Below, piece after piece: positions 42,901 through 50,207 of a stretch of 64,000 nucleotides of DNA; the first letter of the stretch is position 1, and each line of letters starts with the position of its first letter. The DNA is from Paramoeba atlantica (lineage: Eukaryota > Discosea), in the NCBI GenBank assembly GCA_977017575.1, contig CDRNVI010000051.1:332516-396515 (forward strand). The letters are read 5' to 3'. The notes under the pieces were generated by a model. It worked only from the letters and a program-made list of their open reading frames with translations, ran no database searches and was not told the DNA's origin. Made by a program: the position numbers and the translations under genes.

Positions 42901-43800
42901 TTGTCTCTTTTTAGAAAGGTACAGCTAAGAAATAGCTTTTTTTCGAAAAAGTATGGACCTAAAACAGATTACCCCTACATAACTGTACAACAACACCCTA
43001 CATAACAACAACACTACTTAAGACCCTTACATAAGAGTCCGCGGGGTACCCCTCCTACTTAAGAGTCCTTTTTGACGGAGCCTCGGGCTGCCTGTGGCGA
43101 GAAGCGCCGCCAGATAGTTTTTTTTTTGATTTTTTTAGTTGTCTGCCCATTGAGTTTAGTTGCGTTTTAAATATTTCCAAGCTATTATACTTGATGGTAC
43201 TCCGAGGAAGGAGCAGACTACGGGCAGTCATGGTACAGAACCATCCTCCTCAACCCCCTTCAACTCTCTCGCGAACTGATCAAAGTTCTTCTCCCCTCTG
43301 ATCACCCTCCGCACACGAGAACGGCAAATCTGCCGACCAAACCCCTTCATCTATCTCCCCACCAAACCACGGTGACCTTCCGCTACACCATTCCGGTAGC
43401 CAACCCCGTTCTCTTCCATCCCAAGTGTACACGGTATTGCACTGCTATTATCCTTATATTCTCCTGCATACCAAGGGTCATATTCTGAATATGTAAGACA
43501 GCTCAGACATGTCTCAGTAGCATGTCGGGCTAACGTCGAAATTTTCCGCGACAGACTTATTTCTCACTTAGAAATACGCTCAAAGGATCCTTACTTGATG
43601 TATTTTGCCAAATGCCCTCAGCAAATGCCTGGCGATAGATAGATACGTGCGGACTGCACGTAAAAATGATCAGAAATTGAGCACTTTAGCAGAAATATGA
43701 TATTTATGCTACAAACGACAATATTTGAATAACGATTTTTTTGGGTTTTTATTGGCGCCCTCCTGATGCGAGTTTGACTAGAACTAATCATCACATACAA
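42901..43800. other. Intergenic sequence, no gene recognised
   Basis: AT-rich at both ends with a C-rich pyrimidine-biased middle (about 43,240-43,430). Frames are short and unfamiliar. A single degenerate copy of the following 33-base repeat lies at about 43,757-43,790. Confidence 0.3.
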
Positions 43801-43821
43801 TTTAATGTAATTTATAAAGTA

Positions 43822-43935
43822 GGCTCCTGATGTGAGTCTGACAACATTAATATAGGCTCCTGATGTGAGTCTGACAACAATAATATAGGCTCCTGATGTG
43901 AGTCTGACAACAATAATATAAGTTCCTGTTGCGAG
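43822..43935. repeat. 33-bp minisatellite, about 3.5 units
   Basis: Units begin at 43,822, 43,855, 43,888 and (diverged) 43,921, with core GGCTCCTGATGTGAGTCTGA then CAACAATAATATA. Because 33 is a multiple of three, the minus-strand frame at 43,812-44,009 encodes an 11-residue repeat with core LLSDSHQEPIL. There is no spacer variation, so this is not a CRISPR array. Confidence 0.85.
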
Positions 43936-44044
43936 CCTTTATCTATTATGGCAAGAAAAGAACTTGCAGGGAGAAAAAGATACCGTTTCTGTACTGATTT
44001 CCAGGTCACAAAGTGTTTCTATTTTGACCGCGCCCAACGACACC

Positions 44045-44169
44045 TACCCCCCTAGTTATTTGTCACCCACCGAACGTCACCCCCCCCCCCTAGTTATTTG
44101 TCACACACCCAACCCCCCTACTTATTTGTCACCCCTTTTTGGAGGAAAGTGACAAATAAGTAGGGGGGG
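44045..44169. repeat. C-run/G-run palindrome, TAGTTATTTGTCAC type
   Basis: Three left-arm copies (CCCCCTAGTTATTTGTCACC and variants) are followed by the inverse GTGACAAATAAGTAGGGGGG. It belongs to the same arm family as 53,174-53,390. Just outside it, the block ACTGTACGGATATTATTCGC recurs in inverse at about 47,703-47,722. Confidence 0.6.
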
Positions 44170-44505
44170 TATAGTAAACCAACTGTACGGATATTATTCG
44201 CATTTTTTTTCTATTCGCATTTTTTTGATTTTGGGATTTTTTGTCCTTTTTATATCTGAATGAAGTGTCACAAGCTCACGATATTCGTTGGCTTAATGCA
44301 GGAGGAACCGTCAATTAAACCATGTTCCAGGATAGTATACCCATGCCCACTTAGTATACCTACCCCCCCCTCTCAGCAACAGCGGCGGGAGACGTCCCAT
44401 TTTTAGAAGCGACAGAGCAACTTTTCTAGCAATCCCCTGGTAAGAAATCGCAATTTAAGGCAAGGCACCATTTTTCTAGCAACTACAGATGAGGGGCTGC
44501 GGGTC

Positions 44506-44600
44506 GCGGGTTCGGTGCGGGTTCGGTGCGGGTTCGGCGCGGGTTCGGTGCGGGTTCGGTGCGGGTTCGGCGCGGGTTCGGTGCGGGTTCGGCGCGGGTT
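44506..44600. repeat. GCGGGTTCGG-type minisatellite
   Basis: About nine head-to-tail units of roughly ten bases (GTGCGGGTTC / GCGCGGGTTC alternating) lie in the left subterminal part of the Harbinger-like element. Two or three more units lie at about 46,969-46,992 next to the right end, and the adjoining block GAGGGGCTGCGGGT is repeated there in inverse. They could be transposase-binding subterminal repeats. Confidence 0.7.
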
Positions 44601-44806
44601 GAAAAAAATCCCCTGAAAGCATGCGAAATTAGTCGGAGCTGCAGACATTGAAGGAGAAAAATAGTTAGATCGAAGGAGAAATCATAATGTGCGACATACA
44701 TAGTGTACATAATATACGATAATAACAAAAATTTATAAGCCATGTATACGATATGACTACGTAGTTTACATTTCGCAATTCATCGAAAACGACTAGATAC
44801 TTAATT

Positions 44807-45904
44807 TTATTTAGTTTTTGATCCATGCTGTGGTTTCTTGGGAACATATCCCACATCGTATATGTGTTCTTTGAGCCAATCCCTCCGTTCATCAATCGGT
44901 TTGACTAAACCACACCCTTTGCTACACCAACAAAAAGATGAGTCATCGATATTTTGTAAGTGTACATTTATTTCACTATCAAAGTCGTATTGGGGTTCTG
45001 ATGCAAGCAAACCATACACTGCAACAGATACAATCTGAACGGCATCCTTTACCCACGTAATATCGTGGTCCGTTCCATGAAAAAAAAGAAATTTATCGAA
45101 ATGAGCGAAACAACGCTCGATTCTTGAACGAATCCAAGAATGCATGCGGTTGAACCGATCCTGGTGTTCATCAAGGCAACCTTTGCGTGGTGCCTTGAAT
45201 GGAACAAAACAGTGGTTGCAACCCACGTATCCTAGATCCGCCAAAAACATTTCATCTTCATGATGGTCAAAAAGAAATGTTCCGTGCGTGGTTCTTTCTT
45301 TATAAATTTTCGCATCATGTACACTGCCCGGAACGGGTCCGCGAAAAAAAATAGGGACTCCGGCAAGCGTAAGCCAGAACTCCACTTTAAAACAGTGTTC
45401 CCTGTGCTTGCCGGAGTAGGTCGCATCTTTTTTTCTCATTTCCTGAGAGGCTTCGTCCCATACGTCCCGCGGTTTCCTTGCACGACATGGGATTGTCGTG
45501 ACGTCCATCATACATGTCACGTCAGACATCCAAGATACCCCATGCTTGAAACGAAGTTTCGGATTCATTAAAGCACGAGAGCGGCAAAGATCAGCGATGC
45601 GGCTAAAGTCATTGCGGAGAGTCCTGATGGATAGAGGAGGAGTTTCGGGAGCAATCCACATGGGCTGTAAATCATACAGTTGCTCCCATGTGCAGTTCAA
45701 AGCGCACATAGCTAAGGAAGAGCTAAGGCGTCTGAGATCAGTGTCCGTGGCGACAAGAGGACTTTCTCTCTGTAGCTCAAGAAAAAAATCTGTGAGTTGC
45801 CCTCTGGTAATGCCGTACATGATAGAATTGCAGGATAAAATAACGCCTAGAGAGAAAACAAAAAGTAAGATGACATTCATGGGTAAGATACCTAACTTAT
45901 TCAT
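44807..45904 (-). CDS. PIF/Harbinger-like DDE transposase (DDE_Tnp_4 type)
   Basis: 365 residues. Seen: MMDVTTIPCRARKP with the first acidic residue (D134); YSGKHREHCFKVEFWLTLAG and PGSVHDAKIYKE, typical of the family; LADLGYVG with D223; and SRIERCFAHFDKF with E263. This is the D-D-E triad in correct order and spacing. The frame is intact, so the protein may be functional. The first ~28 residues are hydrophobic; a second ATG at 45,820 (residue 29) may be the true start. The C-terminus has a Cys-containing tail (C-W-C-S-K-G-C). It lies between the element's inverted repeats with a companion ORF upstream (46,260-46,724). Confidence 0.85.
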   Translation of the reverse strand: MNKLGILPMNVILLFVFSLGVILSCNSIMYGITRGQLTDFFLELQRESPLVATDTDLRRLSSSLAMCALNCTWEQLYDLQPMWIAPETPPLSIRTLRNDFSRIADLCRSRALMNPKLRFKHGVSWMSDVTCMMDVTTIPCRARKPRDVWDEASQEMRKKDATYSGKHREHCFKVEFWLTLAGVPIFFRGPVPGSVHDAKIYKERTTHGTFLFDHHEDEMFLADLGYVGCNHCFVPFKAPRKGCLDEHQDRFNRMHSWIRSRIERCFAHFDKFLFFHGTDHDITWVKDAVQIVSVAVYGLLASEPQYDFDSEINVHLQNIDDSSFCWCSKGCGLVKPIDERRDWLKEHIYDVGYVPKKPQHGSKTK

Positions 45905-46259
45905 GATATAAGATGCATGATATCTAAAAAAAAGAATGATATATAAAGGTTAGCACTTCAAACTTCAAAAAAAACGAGCTTATCACTTCTCTTGAATTAC
46001 AACTCTTTTTCTCTTACGTACGATTTGTGCGGGAAACGTTCGCTTCTGCGAGGGAAAACTAAAGGGAAGGAAAGCGCATCACGCGAGAGGAACGTGGATT
46101 CAATGAGGCTTCCCCAAGCCAAGGTTGAGGGAGCGAGGAAGGTTGAGTGCGCAAGTTGGGTGAAGAGATCACCGTAGAAGAAAGGGATTCCTCTGCTACG
46201 TTTTCTTTACCCTGGCCACTCTTCCGTTTGCGCCACAGAGTGCATGATCTGGAACGTTT

Positions 46260-46724
46260 TCATGAAACAGAACGCCACACGTTCTCCACGAACTCTCCCA
46301 CAGCTCCTTCATGAGGAGGGGCGTAGAGAGGGTTCTGTTCCAAGAAAGCTTCCAGATCACGCGTCGCCTCTGTAAGGAAGTAGACCCCTCGTGGCAGACA
46401 ATCCAAGAGAAGGTGTCCTCGGCGCTCCACAAGGTGGAAGATGACACGCTGCAGCACTTGGGAGCTAACCTCCACGCCACACACAGAGCGTGTGGCATGT
46501 AAGTAGCTGTCCATCGTGCGCGATACGCGCCTCATGCATTCTTCCACCTTGGCTCCCAACTCCTCCTCAGTGACAACGAGCGCTGGGGGGGCGAAAGGAG
46601 TTTTGCGCTTCGTGAAGGTGCGCATAAGCGATGCGACAATGACGTCGTATACGTCATCATCCCTCGCAGATGTTACCTTCGTACGTGAAGTGAAATCTTC
46701 GTTGCTCTCAACAGGGCTCATCAT
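46260..46724 (-). CDS. Companion ORF of the Harbinger-like element, 154 aa, function unknown
   Basis: 154 residues starting Met-Met, with an intact frame in the same direction as the transposase and 355 bases upstream of it. The sequence is mostly helical in character, with a charged segment (SLMRTFTKRKTPF, then EEELGAKVEECMRRVSRTMD). I do not recognise the family. PIF/Harbinger elements usually encode a Myb/SANT-like DNA-binding partner, but no Trp-rich SANT pattern is seen here. By position it is probably the element's second protein; alternatively it is a host gene captured by the element. Confidence 0.55.
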   Translation of the reverse strand: MMSPVESNEDFTSRTKVTSARDDDVYDVIVASLMRTFTKRKTPFAPPALVVTEEELGAKVEECMRRVSRTMDSYLHATRSVCGVEVSSQVLQRVIFHLVERRGHLLLDCLPRGVYFLTEATRDLEAFLEQNPLYAPPHEGAVGEFVENVWRSVS

Positions 46725-47423
46725 ATAAAAAGGAGGATAATGTAAAAGAATTATGCATGTATTGTGGAGGGTATATTAATTGTACATTTGATTTGTGTAA
46801 TGCATTCACCGTTCGTATACAGCACCGTATACAGCGTACACCATATTTTCACAGTAAGGCGGCTATGTACGGTAACAAACTAAAAAAAACTACACTTTAA
46901 GCAACTTTTTACGTGTACAATCCATTTTTTTGGGCTAAAATAGACCTCATTCGACCTCAAATGCAAAGCGCGGGTTCGGTGCGGGTTCGGTGATGCACAC
47001 CCGCAGCCCCTCAGATAAGGAACGCGCCGCGAAGCGGCGCGAAAATTTTATTTTGCTTTCACACAAAATTTAGTATACCGTACCCACTTAGTACACCTAC
47101 TAGGTATACTATCCTGGAACATGGTTCATATGCAAAAAGATGAGACTTGTACGAGTAAGGTGAAGATGGTGATGAAATTCCTCACGGAGTGCGTGAACGG
47201 AAAGTTGAAAGTAAACGGCGGGTCTAGATTTCGATGTATTTTGGCAGACATCCAACTCCTTTGTGAATCTGTGGTGATGCAATAAGCAAGGGTGATGCAA
47301 TAAGCAAAGGTGGCGGAAGTGATTAAAAGATGAACTCGAGAATGATTTTAGGAAAAAACGTTTTTTTGCTCAATTTAGGTACTAATTGTCCCTACCTAGG
47401 GAACGTGTTTTCATGGCTCTGTA

Positions 47424-47590
47424 ATCAAGGCTAAAGTGGGCGAGGGAGATACCGATAACACAGAAAAGATGGCATTCCCCTTTTGATATGAAAGCACTCG
47501 GGTACATACAAAGTGGGAGATACCATCTTTCGAGTGGGAAGCCGCCGCATCTGTGTTATCGGTATCTCCCTCGCCCACTTCAGCCTGGAT
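47424..47590. mobile_element. Palindromic MITE with ~40-bp inverted arms
   Basis: The left arm runs through AAGTGGGCGAGGGAGATACC and on through GATAACACAGA. It is matched in inverse at the right end, with two mismatches near the tip. The unpaired middle is about 85 bases. No coding capacity. It is a compact non-autonomous element; its partner transposase is not identified. It lies between the Harbinger element and the third LRR gene. Confidence 0.8.
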
Positions 47591-48078
47591 TATGTCGTTC
47601 TTCTGCTTTTATGAACGCTTTTCTTTACATTTCTTTCGCATGAATGCACCGAATGCGAATAATAAGTGTAAAACATACTATTATTCGCATTTTTTTCTTA
47701 TTCGCATGCGAATAATATCCGTACAGTCGGTTTATGTCTTATACGCGCCCGTAATAGAATCTGTTTCGGGTCAAAATGGGCAAATCTATCTTATTGGGGT
47801 TCACAGCGACTCTATTATAATAAGACAAGTAGAAAATACTATATCAATGCACGGCAAGAAACGTGTGTATAAAAATGAAATTACGTAAGTAGTCTAGTCC
47901 TATAGAAAATCCAGGGAGGACCAGTCAAAAATTGACGGCATTAATATTTAGAAATCAAGGGAATGAATGCAACAATTGAATAGGATATTCACATGTGCTT
48001 GCTATTAAAGCTAGCTGTTGGGCAAGAAGCAAGTAATTTAGCATGAAGGGGCAGTAGATCTCCCGATATCTTATGTTC

Positions 48079-49251
48079 TCACTCACATATGGTATATTTG
48101 TCTACATACTCCCGCATAGATAAACGTTGAACACTTTGTTCAATCCATCGTGCGGGAAGTCGTTGTTTGGGATAGATTACAGCCTTGAATGCATTGTAAC
48201 GCAAATTAAGTTGCAAATTATGTGTATCCCTCCCCATATCATATAGGTCTAAGTAGCCGGAAAATAGATTTCTACTCAAGTTTAGACACTCCAATGAAGC
48301 AGGAAGGCGGTTCAAATTTAGTGTCCCATAAAAAAAATTAAAGCTGAGGTCAAGAGATAAAAGATCAGGAAGTTTCGTCAAGTTCAAGGACCCGGTTAAC
48401 TTATTCCCCTGCAGAGAGATTGTTTTTATACCAGCAGGAAGATTTTCCAATGATACGGTTCCGCTAAATAGGTTGTCATCCAGGCGCAGAAGACGAATAT
48501 TCGGAGGTAGTGAATCAAGGGCCAAACTCCCTATGAGAAAGTTGTTGCGGACACTGAAATGATGCAAATATGGCGAAATCGATGACAAGTCTAGCTCGCC
48601 ATCAAAGCAGTTACAGGCCAAGTCCAGCTCGGTAAGTGAAGGTGGCAAGCTATTCAGAAGCAGCTTGCCCCTGAGAAGGTTTCCCCAGAGGTTCAAAATC
48701 TCTAAACTTTGAGGTAAATTACAGAATTGTAGGTTCCCATTGAGTCGATTACACGAGAGCACCAGAACCTCCATTTTTTGCGGTAGAGTGGTTAAATCCA
48801 GCGGCCCAGTATGTGCATGGCGAAACAGAGCCAGGAATCCCAACGAGTCCGCAAACAAAGCTGTTGGAATAGTCCCCTGTAAGTTCCTCTTCCGTCCATG
48901 AGGAACGTTAGCGGTGAAATAAGTGAGTCGAATGGGCATGGCATGCCAAGTAAGGTTTCCTTTCAGGACAACATCATTAAGTAGAAGGGAAAGAATCCGC
49001 ATGTCTTCATCACAATTCACTCCTTCCCATTGACATACATGGAGGGAGGAATTACGCCAATAAGCGGGTCGATAGGTAACATGGGATACAAAACGCCTCA
49101 TGCGAGTATCATCATCTTCCGTAAGTGGACTTACCTTGCTGCCATACTTTTTTCTCTTCAGCGGGGGTTCACATGCCAGAAAGAAGGATGCGTCAGGATG
49201 GAAAGCAAAAACGGATGGCCACAAAAACAAGACGGACGCCAAATTAGGCAT
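48079..49251 (-). CDS. Leucine-rich repeat protein, 390 aa
   Basis: Third LRR paralogue. The N-terminus (MPNLASVLFLWPSVFAFHP) is hydrophobic and could be a signal peptide, unlike the two LRR genes in the duplicated segment. The cap motif C-Q-W-E-G-V-N-C lies at about 73-80. About ten repeats of ~23 residues follow, with the same 'LP' step and NxFxG end. The C-terminal ~40 residues (from KQRLPARWIEQSV) are repeat-free and basic. It is likely a secreted or surface LRR protein; ligand unknown. Upstream at 49,450-49,510 lies a dispersed motif (ATATCCGCATCTGTAAGGAT) also found in the tandem repeat at 36.8-37.1 kb. Confidence 0.82.
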   Translation of the reverse strand: MPNLASVLFLWPSVFAFHPDASFFLACEPPLKRKKYGSKVSPLTEDDDTRMRRFVSHVTYRPAYWRNSSLHVCQWEGVNCDEDMRILSLLLNDVVLKGNLTWHAMPIRLTYFTANVPHGRKRNLQGTIPTALFADSLGFLALFRHAHTGPLDLTTLPQKMEVLVLSCNRLNGNLQFCNLPQSLEILNLWGNLLRGKLLLNSLPPSLTELDLACNCFDGELDLSSISPYLHHFSVRNNFLIGSLALDSLPPNIRLLRLDDNLFSGTVSLENLPAGIKTISLQGNKLTGSLNLTKLPDLLSLDLSFNFFYGTLNLNRLPASLECLNLSRNLFSGYLDLYDMGRDTHNLQLNLRYNAFKAVIYPKQRLPARWIEQSVQRLSMREYVDKYTICE

Positions 49252-50207
49252 GGAATACAGTAGTGGATAAATTGTTTTAGAATCTTTAGTGTTTTTATAG
49301 TTTTAGGTTTCATAGTTTGAGCCTAAAACTATGAAAAAAGGTTTGTAGACGTCTACAATTTTAGGTACGTCTACAAAAAAGAGTGTACAAGAATGTGCAA
49401 GAGCATAATGTACGGCTATCGCAAATTATCCGATGAGTCTGCTGATATCCGCCTCTGCAAGGCCTCGATGAGAATGCTGATATCCGCATCTGTAAGGATT
49501 TTCATCATGATTGAAAGAATTGCAATTGGGTGCATACAAAAACGAATTGGGTGTATAAAACGAGAATGGTGATAATCCATATATCAATCGTTTGTCAAAT
49601 AAAGAATTGAATATACTACGAACTGAAATGCTAGACGATTTAGCGCTCTTCTTAATTAGCTTGAGGGGTACACGGAGAAAATCTCTCCTCTTCAGTCATT
49701 TATTTGTTCTATGAAAAACTTCACACACAATACCGAAAATACATCTGAGAACGTTTTGAACGCGGCTATTCCTGAAACATACATGTACATACATGTACAT
49801 GTATATGTACAAAAATCATATACTGTCCCCCCCCCACTTAAGCGCAACCAGGTTTTGGCCTAAAATTGCACATAAGTAGCAGGGTCAAAAAAAGGGGTGA
49901 AAAAAATTTTTCGCGCCGCTTCGCGGCGCGTGCTTCAATCATGAGTTATATACGCGGTGTGCCCTTGGGGGCTGCTTTTTATATACTATCCCCCCTATCC
50001 TAGCGTGCCCTTGCTGGGATGAAATGCAACGCTAGGAGGGGGGGCAAAAACTGGGGCCGAAGAATTGCTAAGCCGAAGATGTTGTGGGATTATTGAGGAA
50101 GACTTTAAAAAAAATCGCTGTTTAGGGTACATTTTTACCATACCTTCGCAGCAAGAGACAGTCTAGAAAGCAACGCTAATGAGGGGCTACCGAGGCAACG
50201 ATAGAAT

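Larger units (their letters stand above)
44318..47126. mobile_element. PIF/Harbinger-like DNA transposon, apparently complete
   Basis: A 24-base perfect terminal inverted repeat (beginning AACCATGTTCCAGGATAGTA) lies at 44,318-44,341 and 47,103-47,126. The interior holds a DDE transposase and a second ORF in the same direction, the two-gene layout of PIF/Harbinger elements. Subterminal blocks (GAGGGGCTGCGGGT with GCGGGTTCGG repeats) are present in inverse near both ends. The left flank ends in CAATTA/TAA, compatible with the TWA target of this superfamily. The uninterrupted target paralogue at 63,879-63,980 supports these exact borders. Confidence 0.85.

Noticed and set aside
43822-43935. Possible CRISPR array
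   Set aside because: The 33-base units abut directly without distinct spacers, only about 3.5 units exist, and the genome is eukaryotic. It is a minisatellite.
46196-46502. Overlapping frames in the Harbinger companion ORF region
   Set aside because: Alternative frames are shorter and lack coherent composition; the 154-codon frame at 46,260-46,724 is preferred.
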